From Septoria linicola (lineage: Eukaryota; Ascomycota; Dothideomycetes; Mycosphaerellales; Mycosphaerellaceae), in the NCBI GenBank assembly GCA_024114885.1, contig CP099418.1:5394001-5458000 (forward strand): a stretch of 64,000 bases of DNA, in the 5' to 3' direction. A model generated the notes under the pieces. The model did not search any database and had not been told where the DNA came from. It saw only the letters and a program-made list of their open reading frames with translations. The stretch's first letter is position 1. The number at the start of each line of letters is the position of its first letter. Below, piece after piece: positions 22,267 through 33,157 of the stretch. The position numbers were made by a program, and so were the translations under genes.

Positions 22267-23418
22267 CTGTCTTCATGACGTCCACCGCCATGTCACTTAC
22301 AGCTCATGTCCGATAACAGAAGACTGCATGGCGGCCACGTATGGAGAACGTTATACAATCCGAAAGCAACCACAAGTGAGGAGGAGCGAGAGCAGTAGCA
22401 TTATCCAGAACAGAGACTGACTTGGCTGCCATCTTTGTCGCAGACCAGCCCAGGTAGCACAGATCGCTCCGATTGTCAACAGGTCAAAGCCCTTCCCCCC
22501 CTTTCATATCCCGGGGAGAGCGAGCGAGACGAAGCTGGCTTCACAATAACTTCGACCCGCGGTGGTAACCGCGCGGCTACGGGATAGATAGATACAAAGT
22601 CAGTGCGCAGCCGTTGTCCGTTTCGTGATGATCTCATCACGGTGAAAATTGTGCTGGCACGCATTCTGTGACAATTGATCCTCGTATGCTGTGTTTCGTG
22701 AACGTCTCTCTCTCGACCCAGCCGAACGGACTCGTGCGAAGCGATAGGACACTGAGGTACATGAGCTCTGCACCTCCTCCATGCGGCGCCGAAACCCGAA
22801 CCTGCAGAAACCGCAAGCGTGGATGTGAGCATGTGTGTGGCATGGTTCTCCTCACGAGCACCGCCGAACAGGAGTTCTCGCCTGCCTGTCCTGTTGAAGT
22901 CTCGGCAGATCTGTCTAAGATTACAGCACGGGGCTTGAGTCAGTAACACAGACGTTCAAAGAGGTGAAGAAAAGGCGGCATTGTCGGAGCGAAAGCCTGC
23001 TTGTGAAGACGCGTTTGTGCTCGCACTTTGAAGAAAGCCAAGGGTGACAGATCTCTCGGCTTGCTGGTCAATGTGGCTTTGTATACACATTGCACAAGAC
23101 GGCATTATCGAATCGCTGATGAGGTGGCCTATTTCGACGTGCGAGAGATAAATCAGCGCGGCCGCGGCTCCTGCGAATTTGGCCCATAGCAGTAGATATG
23201 CTGCAGTGGCCAAGACATACGTAGTCCGCCATCAAGGCGCAGTGCTGTGCAGCACCTTGCAGACAGAGGACTTGTAGAGAGACCTTTTCCCTCTAGTCAC
23301 GGCCTACGTCGGTGTGTGAAATGATTTAGCACTTCTGCATCACATAGCCCCGTTTTATCCTCGAAATTCACGCTGGGAAAATCTGTGGATGTGAAGCAGA
23401 TAGCAGACCTTGCATCTT
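22267..23418. other. Intergenic 1.15 kb
   Basis: Holds the promoter of the CNL1-like gene and the 3' side of PIN4. Short open frames on both strands overlap and lack recognisable features. I see nothing to annotate. Confidence 0.5.
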
Positions 23419-23844
23419 TCACTTCCGTCCCTCGACCATGATGATGTGATACCCTTCTGTCGTCTTGCACTCGCCCCAGGCCGGCTTCGCTGTAGTTGAT
23501 GCGGCCAGGTCGAAAGCCACGGCCGAGAACTCTGGCAGCAATGACTCCTTCGTCTTCCATCCTAGAGCGCCACCTAGTAGGGAAGTAAGATACCAGGTCT
23601 TGCTGCAGTAGATGCGGACCTACTCACCGGTTCGTGCCTTATCTTCAGAGAACTCGCGTGCTACATCATCGAACTTCGCTCCAGCATTCAGCTTTGCGAG
23701 AGCTTCTTCTTTCTTTGCGTGCTTCTCACAAAGAATGTGTCTCACATTGATCGTTTGAGCACCACTTTTTGCTTTGCCGCCAGCTTTGTCATCTTTTGCG
23801 TCTTTGCCTTTGCCCTTGTCACCGCCTTTGCCTTTTGGCGCCAT
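23419..23844 (-). CDS. PIN4: Parvulin-type peptidyl-prolyl isomerase PIN4
   Basis: Catalyses cis-trans isomerisation of peptidyl-prolyl bonds. Par14/PIN4 proteins are linked to ribosome biogenesis and DNA binding. Exons 23628-23844 and 23419-23573, joined across a 54-nt intron, encode 123 aa, close to the human 131 aa. The N-terminus is a Lys/Gly-rich basic tail (MAPKGKGGDKGKGKDAKDDK), as in PIN4 homologues. The rotamase domain then shows INVRHILCEKHAKKEEALAK, FDDVAREFSEDKARTGGALG (rebuilt over the splice), GWKTKESLLPEFSAVAFDL and the closing GYHIIMVEGRK. It lacks the WW domain of Pin1. Its start lies 179 bases from the divergent ALKBH6-like start, so the two may share a promoter. Confidence 0.95.
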
Positions 23845-24023
23845 GTTGACAAGATGGAATGATCGTGTTAACGGGAATGAGGACCAGAGACCGAAGGCAA
23901 AGTTGAAGCTCTTTCCAGGCTCACCTTCATCATATCAACAACGCCACTTCGCTTTCACTATCTGCACAACATTTCGAGAAGAACCAGACTTTGTACCACT
24001 CTGGTCGCGAAAGCATATCAAAG

Positions 24024-24822
24024 ATGGAATCCTCACGGATCACCAACATCCAACCATCCATGTACTACATTCCAAACTTCATCACAGAAGAAGAAGAATC
24101 CAACGTCCTCTCCAAAGTTCGTGTACCGTACCTTCCCACACCATATCCACATTTCACTAACAACACTTCGGATCCCACCAACTCGCTGGATCTCCCTTTC
24201 CCATAGGCGCCTCCAAACAATCCCGGCAAAACTCACATCAACCAACACGCTCATCTCCTCAAGTCCCCTCCCATCATGGCTTACCGACCCAATCGTCTCA
24301 AGGATCCACTCTCTCAGCACCACCAATGGAGAAAAGCTATTCTTCAACGCTCCCCATGGCATAAACCACTGCCTCATAAACGAATATCTCCCAGGCCAGG
24401 GAATCATGCCACATGAAGACGGTGCGGCATACCATCCTGTCGTGGCGACGGTGAGCTTGAGTGGGACCTTGGTTCTGGATGTTACCGAGAAACCGGGCGC
24501 GAGTGTCGAAGGTGAAAGTGGAAGTGAAGGTGAGAAGGGAGAGAGAAAATCTTGGCGGATTGTACAGGAGCCACGATCACTGCTCATCACGACTGGAGAG
24601 GCGTACACGGAGACGTTGCATGGCATTGCGGAAGTCACGGAGGATGTTGGACTTGATGCTAAGACGGTAGCGAATTGGGAGTTGTTGAGCGAACAAGGAA
24701 GGAAGCTGATCGAGAGGAATGGAGGGAGGAATGAAAGGACGACGAGGATTAGTCTGACGTATCGCGATGTGAAGAAAGTGTCGACCATTGGGAGTAAGGT
24801 ATTCGGGAAGGCGAGAACTTAG
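24024..24822 (+). CDS. ALKBH6-like Fe(II)/2-oxoglutarate dioxygenase with irregular intron
   Basis: AlkB-family oxygenase, closest in layout to ALKBH6. The N-terminus MESSRITNIQPSMYYIPNFI starts at the only suitable ATG. The family segment RWISLSHRRLQTIPAKL is in the second exon, followed by HCLINEYLPGQGIMPHEDGA with the iron-binding H-x-D, a second His in TLHGIAEVTED, and the 2-oxoglutarate Arg region RTTRISLTYRDV. Joining exon 1 (24024-24122) to the second frame at 24172 gives 249 aa and a smooth KVR-IPPTRW junction, but that 49-nt intron would be GT..GG: it has a good branch site (CTAAC, 24157-24161) and ends CTTCGG. The next AG (24206) would remove about 12 conserved residues (GT at 24128, 79 nt). 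Retention leads to a stop at 24204. So the gene is clear but its splicing is not. Confidence 0.82.
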
Positions 24823-24952
24823 TCGATCGCTTTGTTCTTCGCTATGTTCCATGACCCGAGCCGGCCACGATATCGTTCTGTGAAGACGAGCTAGCTTTTG
24901 CTATGACCTACAAGGACTACGCTCATTGAAGGAGCAGAAGAACTCTGTCTAC

Positions 24953-25744
24953 TTAGTACTTCGACTGCACCTCCGAGAAGCGCTGCTGGGCAAACTCCCA
25001 GTTCACGACACTCCAGTAAGCCTTGATATAATCTGGTCGGCGGTTCTGGTACTTGAGGTAGTACGCATGCTCCCACACGTCGAGTCCAATGATCGGAGTA
25101 CCCTCAGCACCGCTAATAGCTTTACCACTCAGTGGCGAGTCCTGGTTGGCTGTCGTGACAATCTTCAAAGTACCGTTCTGGTCAACCAGCCAAGCCCAAC
25201 CAGATCCAAAGACGGTGGTCGCAGCCTTCTCGAACTGAGTCTTGAAATCGTCAACGCTGCCAAAGTCCTTCTCGATAGCCTTCTTGAGGTCACCGTCGAG
25301 AGTCGTGCCGGTCTTGAGTTGCTTCCAGAAAAAGCTGTGGTTGCTGTGGCCTCCAGCGTTGTTGCGGACTCCTGTGCGGTTGGCGGCTGGGACCTGATCA
25401 ATGACCTGCTCGAGCTTGATGACGAGGTCGTCGACTTGGAGAGTGTTGAGCTCGTTGTCCTTGAGCAAGTTGTTCAGGTTGTTGACATAGGTTTGGTGGT
25501 GCTTGGAGTGGTGAATCTCCATCGTCTCCTTGTCAAAGTATGGTTCCAAGGCATCGTAGGCATAGCCTAGTGGTGGTAGGGTGTAGTTTGCTGCCATGGT
25601 CGTGCCGTCTGGTTTAAGGCTACAGTGCACATGTCAGTCATCATCTCGTGACTTGTCACATGCAACAATATCCAGCAAGGTCAGGATCATCGACTAAACT
25701 CACCTCTGGGAAATTTGCTCAACTCGTGACTGCGCAGAAGTCAT
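24953..25744 (-). CDS. Superoxide dismutase, Mn/Fe type
   Basis: Converts superoxide to oxygen and hydrogen peroxide. Exons 25704-25744 and 24953-25619, with an 84-nt intron, encode 235 aa. A start at the second ATG (25597, MAANYTLPPLGYAYDALEPY) gives 214 aa. Metal ligands are visible in MEIHHSKHHQTY, GGHSNHSFFWKQL and GLDVWEHAYYLKYQNRRPDY. The WAWLVDQNGTL and DVWEHAYY signatures fit the Mn enzyme. The short extension encoded by exon 1 (MTSAQSRVEQISQSLKPDG) is not Arg-rich and contains Glu and Asp, unlike a typical mitochondrial presequence, so a cytosolic isoform is likely. That location is inference. Confidence 0.94.
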
Positions 25745-26845
25745 GAAACTGGATGCCCAAATAGCGAGAGCGCGCACAGAAAAGTCAGAGACCTGCACCA
25801 TCGTGTCGTTTGGTGTGTTTCGTCAGCAGGAGCGGGGTGTTGACCATTAAGGTGAAATTTGAGCAACAATGAGGCAGTTTCCAGAAGAAGAGCTGTCAGA
25901 GATGGCGAGCTGTGGACGTGGGCGGCGAAGAGCATCTAAGTACATCCTATCAGAGTCAGGAGAAACCTGGCTCCCTGTCGCTGATGCCGTGGCCAAGACT
26001 GACTATCGGCGCTTTGGAACAGATGTCGTGCTCTTAGAAGGTGGTGGTAGTGTTTGACTAGATGTCACAATATATGTGGTGTAATCTGTACCTTTCCTTG
26101 CGACTTTTCAACCGAACTAGCCACGACAAGGCGATTCCGACTTCACAGCCTTTTTCACAGGATCGGAGTAGTGGCACTGTGTTGAACGACTCGGACTTCG
26201 TCTTGCAGTAATGTGTCGTGTTCTCTCGGCATCCGGACTTTGGTCGCAAATAAGACTTGATCGAAGCTCCGGTTCTTCTTAGGGACAAGCACGACGGTGC
26301 CTGTTCGAACACGCTAATTGTAGTCCAAGACTCTAGGTGTAAGAGCGAGGAGCCAGATCAATGGCAGATCTGGCCGCTGCAAGGCCTGAGCCGATGATTC
26401 CGATTCAAGGCCAATCTTACCTGAGACCAACAGCGACATGCCTGTCACTTGGCGTTGCAGGTTGTTGACGAGAACCATAGACGAATAATAGATCGTAACC
26501 GAAAGTTGCTGTTGTGCCTTCGACGACGTTCGGAGTGGAAGGCATGTTACACAAAACTACTGCACCAGCAATGACGCGGCCACGCCACGTATGCTAGCGC
26601 CAACGATGCGAATGGGGCTCCTGAGGATTGTTTTGATGAAGAAAGAGATAGCATCTTGCATTCGTATCGCAACAGCATCTAACCCAGAACATGAGATCTA
26701 ACGCCCACGTGCCCTTGAGGGCTTTCATACATGATGAGTGCAATCATCGTCCACCCAATGTCCAGACAGAGCTGTCGCTCGATATCATCCCGCAACGCCT
26801 CTTTTCGCCTCGTCGACATCGTCAACCTTCCCAAACTTGCGCATA
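25745..26845. other. Intergenic 1.1 kb between SOD and pacC
   Basis: Carries the SOD promoter (minus strand) and the 3' side of pacC. No open frame here has a recognisable start, splice or domain. Confidence 0.5.
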
Positions 26846-29003
26846 CTATGCAGCAGTTGGCAAGCTTGGGTACTTGGCTTCTTCTGCCTTGCTAGCCTCC
26901 TCCTGCTGTCGTTGTTGCTCAAAGGCTTGAGTAAGTTTGTCCTCGACCATCTTGTCCGCGTCCATGTGCTTATCCTCAGCACCCTCTTTCGCTTCAGGAG
27001 ACTTATCCGCATCGTCGAAGTCGCCGCTCTTGAGACGATCGCCGACCCACTTACGAAGTGCTTCGATGAGGCGAATGTTCTCAACCCACTCTTCTTGACG
27101 CTTGTCATCAGCACCCTCAGACTGCGCGGCTGGAGTAGAGGCTGTGTCACTACCAGAGCCATCCTCACCGCGGAGTGCTGGGTCAATGCTACTGTTACCC
27201 TTGCTCTTCGGTCGTTGCGAGTCGGAAGCCTTTGGTGTGCGGCTACCATCATCAGCGTCAGCCATGTCGGTGTCCTCGGTCTTGGTCTCAGGTGCTTGAC
27301 GCTGGAGACGGCCACCGCTGTAGCGACGGCCATCGAGACCCTCAAAGCCAGAGGCAAGACCTGATGCAGGTGCGGAAGTGGTAGTTGGGTAGCCGGATCC
27401 AAGATCGGACATTCCTGTGACAGCTGGTAGGCTTGGGTACATCTGGCCAGCGGCGCTGCCAAAGCTGGCTCTGCTGTGGCTGCTCATGGGGGAGTGGCCA
27501 GAGCTGGTGTATGAAGAGACGGACGCTGGTGTGAGCGCTGGAGTGTCGAGGGCGGAGGAAGCTGATGTGACTCCATGCATGCTGGAGCCGCTGCTCATAG
27601 CGCCAGAGCTGCCGAGGTGGTTCTGGAATCCTGGTGGGCTGTTGCTGGAGCGGTATTGAGCCTGGTGACCTCCCATACCGAAGTCGCTGGCGAACTGAGT
27701 GTGGAGACCTGGCTGCTGGACACCTGCAGCGGCAGCAGATGCGCCAGTCTCGTAGCCCTTGCTGGTTTCGTAGACAGTCGCCTGCAGCTGCTCGAGGAAG
27801 CGGTCGATATCCTGGAGATCGTTCTTGGTACGCGCGTTTGGCAGTGGGAGAGAGTAGCCGTGGGTGGCAACGCTGCTGTGAGGACCGCCATTGCCGCCGC
27901 CCATGCCGCCAGCGTTGCTGAACGAGTCGAGGAAGCTGGCCGCGTTGAATCCGCTGGAGCCACCGCTGTATCCACTGCTGTTGTTGTAGCCTGTGTTGTA
28001 GCCACCACCGCCGACTGGCAGAGGAAGTGCGTTGCCCTGCTGGAGTCTGTGGCCAACATCATAGTAGCTGCTTGGGTCGATCGCGCGACGCTTAATGTCG
28101 CCAAGGAAGTCGTTCAGTGCCTCGATGGCGCGTCTCCTGGTGTCCATGGACTGGATGTCGGCAAGGGCAGAGCTGTTAGGGTAGTTGACGGAGCCGTAGC
28201 CAGCGTACTGCGCGCCAGCCTGCTGTGGGTAGGAGCCACCGTTGGCGCCGTTTGGCATGCCTGGCTGGTACGAAGGGTATGGGTTGCTCATCGAGTCGTG
28301 GCCGCCGGCGCCGTAGTATGAGGATGCTATAGAATGTAAGTTCATGCAACGGAAGAAGTGTGCTGTGTGCTTACGCTTGCCATTCTGTTGTCCAATGCTG
28401 CCGCTTCCACTGCGACCAGCGCCATGCTGAGGCGAGTTCATCAACACGCTGTCATCCGCGTGGGTCTTAACATGCTTCTTCAAATCCTGAGGACGCTTGA
28501 ATGCCTTGCCGCAGAAGTCACACTTGTGTGGCTTGAGAGGGACGTGGACGCGAATGTGGGAGGTGATGTGGTCCCGCTTGACAGTGGTTGTCCTGCATGC
28601 GCCCCACTGGCAAGTCAGGTTGAGGTTGTTGGTGCTCTTGCGACCGACATGGCGTTCGCAGACGTGGTCCTGTGTGTCGCAATGTTTGTTAGTCGGGCGC
28701 GTCTCGGGCGCATTGCGCGCAAGTCGAGAAGTGAGAATTTGCTTACATAGAGCGCTTCGGCACTATCGCATCGCTCGCCACATCCTTGCCACTGGCAGGT
28801 CAAGTTGTCGATGGTCGACGACTGTGTGCTCTGCACTGGAGCCTGCACAGATGGAGATGGTGCAGCTGCTGCGGCCTGAGCTTGTTGCGTAGCTGCTTGC
28901 ACGGCTTGAGCGACCTGCGACGAGCGTGCATGTCAGCCAAAGTTGTGTGTGTCGCAATCAGCGTGTGTCAACTCACCGTCTGAGGGGCACTTGAGGCGTC
29001 CAT
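26846..29003 (-). CDS. pacC: pH-responsive zinc-finger transcription factor PacC
   Basis: Regulates gene expression in response to ambient pH. It is activated by proteolysis through the Pal pathway and binds GCCARG. Exons 28977-29003, 28747-28914, 28375-28669 and 26846-28326 give 656 aa (the Aspergillus protein is of similar length). Three C2H2 fingers lie at residues 49-72 (CQWQGC...HVCERH, split by intron 2), 85-107 (CQWGACRTTTVKRDHITSHI) and 115-135 (CDFCGKAFKRPQDLKKHVKT). The conserved signalling-cleavage region is at about 212-257: ALADIQSMDTRRRAIEALND then FLGDIKRRAIDPSSYYDVGH. The rest is Gly/Ser/Tyr-rich, and the C-terminus is acidic and Lys-rich. Exon 1 encodes only nine residues (MDASSAPQT). 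GCCAAG sites upstream suggest autoregulation. Confidence 0.96.
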
Positions 29004-29037
29004 TGTGGTGTAGAGTCGAGATGGACTGCAAGTCTTG

Positions 29038-29052
29038 CTTGGCAAGGCCAAG
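29038..29052. promoter_or_regulatory. Inverted pair of PacC-type sites near the pacC start
   Basis: CTTGGC (29038-29043) and GCCAAG (29047-29052) face each other with three bases between, 35-49 bases upstream of the pacC ATG. GCCARG is the known PacC consensus. Placement so near the ATG means the pair may be within the transcribed leader. Confidence 0.6.
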
Positions 29053-29359
29053 AGATACTCTCCGGTCAAGCGGAGCAGACTCTATCAGATGGTGATGTTT
29101 TTGTTAAATGTCAGAGACCAGAAAAAGCCCTTGGAAAAGTCTTCTCCGTGACCGCAAAGTCAGAGGGTGGAGAGCGACGTGGTATGACAGAGTGGCAGAC
29201 AAGAAATGTGTTGTCGGCGGAAAGAGGTCAAGAGCGGATACCAAGACTTTGCTGGGGGGTCGCTTCTCTTAAGTGAAGAGGCCGACGACCCAACGTCAAC
29301 CGCAGAAAGCTGTGAGGAGCAGAGCGAGACGCGAGAGGGCAGAAGCGAAACGGAACGTC

Positions 29360-29365
29360 GCCAAG
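29360..29365 (+). promoter_or_regulatory. Single PacC-type site upstream of pacC
   Basis: GCCAAG about 360 bases upstream of the pacC start codon. It matches the PacC consensus but is a weak signal alone. It gains weight from the flanking pair at 29414-29429. Confidence 0.45.
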
Positions 29366-29413
29366 TACCACCACCTCGTTGCCTTTCTTCCAGCCTCGTT
29401 CTGACTGGACACT

Positions 29414-29429
29414 CTTGGCCTCTGCCAAG
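29414..29429. promoter_or_regulatory. Second inverted pair of PacC-type sites
   Basis: CTTGGC (29414-29419) and GCCAAG (29424-29429) are separated by four bases, about 410-425 bases upstream of the pacC ATG. The arrangement repeats that of 29038-29052. Confidence 0.6.
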
Positions 29430-31335
29430 TGCTTGGACCTTGGTATCTCGGCAATCTGTGGAAACTAAGTCGCAGTGGCTGCAGGTTATCGTTTGCCTCT
29501 CAACACCACCCATCTTGCACCATCAACATCAGGGAAGTCGAGGCTGGGACAGAGAAGTCTCTACATGATCTTCCGTGCTCCGCTGCCATCTCATACCCAC
29601 TTCTTCGCTGTGGAGCGAGCGTGCAGCAGAGAAAATGGAAGCATCACGTGGTGCCAGGTATGCAGCACAGCTCGCATCCTCGGGAGCTAGGATGCTCCGT
29701 ACCTCTCTCTCTCTAGCGTCGTCTATCGAAGTCTAGGTGCAACCACAATGCTCCAACAACGAGCATCTCAGCATAGATGCGACCAGCACACTTTCCTGGA
29801 CCTTTGACCTGCTCAGAAGCCGCGCAAAATGCTGTATCTTCGTACAGACGGCAGCAGAAGCAAATGAAAGCTGATGATCCGGAATGGCAGACCCTGCGCC
29901 GCCAAGCCGCGGAGATGAAGTATTTGAGTCTCTGCGCCCTGGCTTCGTGCCGAGCGACTCCGCTGGACTTGGATCTTCTTGGTCTTCTCCCAAGAAGTTC
30001 CGCTCTCTGTCATTTCTGGGCATTCCGCTCCCTTTTCTGCCAAGGTCCAACGAGTAAACACCTCCCTCTTTCAGGGTTGTCGTACCACCCACTGATGACA
30101 AGACGCGCGTCAGCCCAGCACTGCCTCGCCAGCTCCTTGCTGGGCAAACGAACAAGCTACTGGGGCACAAGGTGCATCATCTGCCACTTCTTGATCGTTT
30201 GAGTAGACTTCCTTCCTCAAACACGTGGTGCTCCGATAGGGCTGATGAATATTGGTCCACTGGTGATGCTGCTGAGCGTCTACTGGAGATCCTCCTCGTA
30301 CAGTTGCCAAACTACAAGTTCACTTGTCGGATCATGACCCCAAATCGTGGCGACAGCTACGGCTGTTGCGTGGACTGTGGACAATCTGCGGCTACCTGCT
30401 CTTTTGCGCTCTTCCTTGCCACTTAGCAGACTACACAGCATGGTGGCCAGACTGCAAAAGTTTGCGCCTGAGACATTTCATTTCATCGCTCGATGCCGTG
30501 CCCGTGGGCAGAGCACTTGTAGTGTGCCACAAGGTGTGGTATAGCACATTTCATGGCGCTTAGAACAATGCCCTACTCGACGGTTCTATGCGCACTCCGC
30601 GTAAGTTACTGCCCAATACATGGCCCTGAAAGACATCAGGGACGTCTCTTGCACAAGGCATTGGCAGCGCGCTGGGCAGCGATCCTTATCATCGCGACAA
30701 ACAGTCGGACACGTGCTGAACTTTGTACAATACGGCTCTGATACAGGTCGTACCTATTCTCCCTCATGCTCGGACAATATGATCGAGCAGTCATACTCAC
30801 ACTCCCACATAACACGTCCACACGTAAAGACACACTTTGACTCGTTCTACACGTCTCAACACCCTCGAGCGCAACACCATTATAGAACACAGATCACCTG
30901 CACCTACGTATGCAAACAGCAAGCGCTACGATGAGCATACCAAGTCTCGCCATGGCCGGCAAGCGTAAGCTACAATCAGCACTCCGCGGAGAGCTCCCAA
31001 GCTTCTATACTCTACTGCCCAACACGCTGCGTTGATTTGCGGGGTCTCAAGTTGCGTGCTTGAGAGGCGTTGCACACCCGCATCATAGGGGTCGAGAGTG
31101 TCTCGGTTTCGAGCCATGGGAGCGGTACACTTTAAGAGCGTGCGCTTATAGACCTTGTTTTGGCGAAGTGCCGTGTGGTGGCTAGTGTGGTGGTATGCAG
31201 CGCATTTCGTTCTATAGTATTCTCACAGCAGAGTGGCGCGATGTGGATTGGACGTGTCGGATGCATGCTCTACACAGTCGAATCATGTGCGTCCTTGACA
31301 CAAACCTCTCTCGACATGCTGCACACATTTCCATT

Positions 31336-32917
31336 CTATACCTCCCAAACAATCAACCTCCTATCAAACCCACCACTAACCAAAACCTCCTTCTCCCCTT
31401 CCCCATCACTATCTCTCACATTTCCGGCCCACAAACACCTCACTTTACTCCCAGGCTCATGCCCGCCCTCTCTCAACGTACACACAACCTTTCCCGTACT
31501 CGCTTCAATCCCTCTCACCGCGCCGTCATCCCCATTAACCCAAATTCCCGATCCATCCGGCCGCCACGCAACCGCAGGCGTAGAATACGCCGTCTGGGGC
31601 GCCATAGTCGTAGCGTGAATCTGTATAGCCGCGAACTCGCGCTCAGCAACGACAAGTTCCGCGCGAGCTTGAGAGGCTTGGGTTTCTTGGCCGGCGGGTG
31701 CTGGGCCGTCGTCGAGGAGGGAGGTGCGGAGGACTATTGCTGCTGGGCGTTCCGGAACCGGGTTGTAGGGTGGGTAGAGGAGACGCACGAGTAGGAGTTT
31801 CATGTGTGGGATCGAAGATGTGCCCACTGCGAGGAGAGTAGGGTCTATTGGGCTTAGCTCGAGGGCCGAAGGTGTGAAGGCTACCCAGGCGTTGGAGTGG
31901 GGTGCGAGGTTTTGCTGGCCGAGGAGGCGAGGGCCTTCGCCCTCGGGTGAGGGAAGGGAGTAGAAGAAGATGTTATTGGAGTCGGTGCGGCTGAGGATAA
32001 GGACTGGTTGATTGTTTTCTGGGTGGCGGGTGAAGAGCAGTGCTTCAGGTTTGGTCTGTAGCGGAATCGTAGCTGTTGGCTCGGCGAGGGCCAAAGATTC
32101 AGATCCTGAATCAATGCTATAGAGGACGACTTGGGTGTCCCAGCCTGCCGTGGCTACGATCGTGGTATTGTTCAACTTGTCGTCCAGTATGGCGACTTTG
32201 ACAACGTACTTGGAGTGGTCTCGCCGTTGAGACAGTGATTTGCCAGACAAGGAGCTCAAGTGCAGCTGTCCGGACATGGAGGTCGTAAGCAAGGTGTTGT
32301 GACCAAGTACAGTGGCGGACAAGGCAGGAGCATCGTGGATTGTCGTGTGAGAAGCTTGCAATGATTTGTCACTCATGTTGAGTATGTTAATACGCTTGTC
32401 GGCGGTCGTTGCGAGTAGAAGCTGCTGGGTCGTGCTTCAACTGGTCAGTAGTTGACATGAGCTTCGAGGCAGTAATACTGACCCATCTTCATCAGAGAAC
32501 TCCTCGACGCTGGCACTCAGAATGTTCGAGGAGGTTGGCAGTGTGCCGATTATCTTGGCCTTCTCCGGTGCTGTCATTCACGGTCAGACTATACCAAAGA
32601 GTACTTAGGCCAGGACGTGACTTACAAGGCTGCCGCCAGCCAGTATTCTCATCTTCAAGGCCTAGCTTCTCGAACTTGACCGCAATGTCAAAATTCTTCT
32701 TCTCATCAAGTAGCGTCTCGAGATCTAGGTCGCCTTTCGTAACGTTCCCAGCATCGTGCGATAGACCAGCTTCAGCTACGAAAGCGTCATATGTCTACTC
32801 ATGCTTAGCACATTGTCAGCCGAAGATCTTGGAGCTGCTTATTGGACTCACTTCTGTGTAGTTGTTGCTCTTCAAGTATCTGGCCACGATCAGGGCCGGC
32901 GAATCCGTTGACGGCAT
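31336..32917 (-). CDS. LisH-motif WD40-like beta-propeller protein
   Basis: Four exons (32852-32917, 32626-32794, 32483-32570, 31336-32434), with introns of 57, 55 and 48 nt, encode 473 aa. The N-terminus MPSTDSPALIVARYLKSNNY plus TETYDAFVAEAGL resembles a LisH dimerisation motif. After a charged linker the protein reads as degenerate WD repeats: ATTADKRINILN, SATVLGHNTLLTTSMSGQ, TIVATAGWDTQVVLYSID, ending VLVSGGFDRRLIVWEV. Such proteins are usually scaffolds; I cannot name the complex. Its start lies 240 bases from the divergent start of the 33158 gene, so a shared promoter is likely. The domain call is from visual motif reading. Confidence 0.82.
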
Positions 32918-33157
32918 ATTTGATAGAATATCCACAGAGGGCACAGTGAATGTGATGGCTGTTGAATAAGACTCTACTCTATGCTCGACCTCGTCCAGAT
33001 GTTCTTGCCACTTCTGGTGTAAATGCTTGGCGCGGGGATCGTCGCTTCGCTCAGCCAACCTCTGTTTGTTTTGAAGCGCCAGTAATCTTTCGACTTCAAC
33101 ACATCACATCTTGAATCAACATGGAATAGTTTGGATACTGCGAGCATAATATCTAGC

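Larger units (their letters stand above)
29004..31335. other. Intergenic 2.3 kb upstream of pacC
   Basis: The first 507 bases contain no ATG on the pacC strand, fitting a long leader, and five GCCAAG-type sites. A CT-rich run (CCTCTCTCTCTCTAGC) lies near 29701. The rest, up to the LisH/WD40 gene, has only short overlapping frames on both strands; no gene is supported. Confidence 0.55.

Noticed and set aside
27575..28321. 248-codon plus-strand frame inside pacC
   Set aside because: Val/Ala-rich shadow of the Gly/Ser/Tyr-rich PacC sequence on the other strand.
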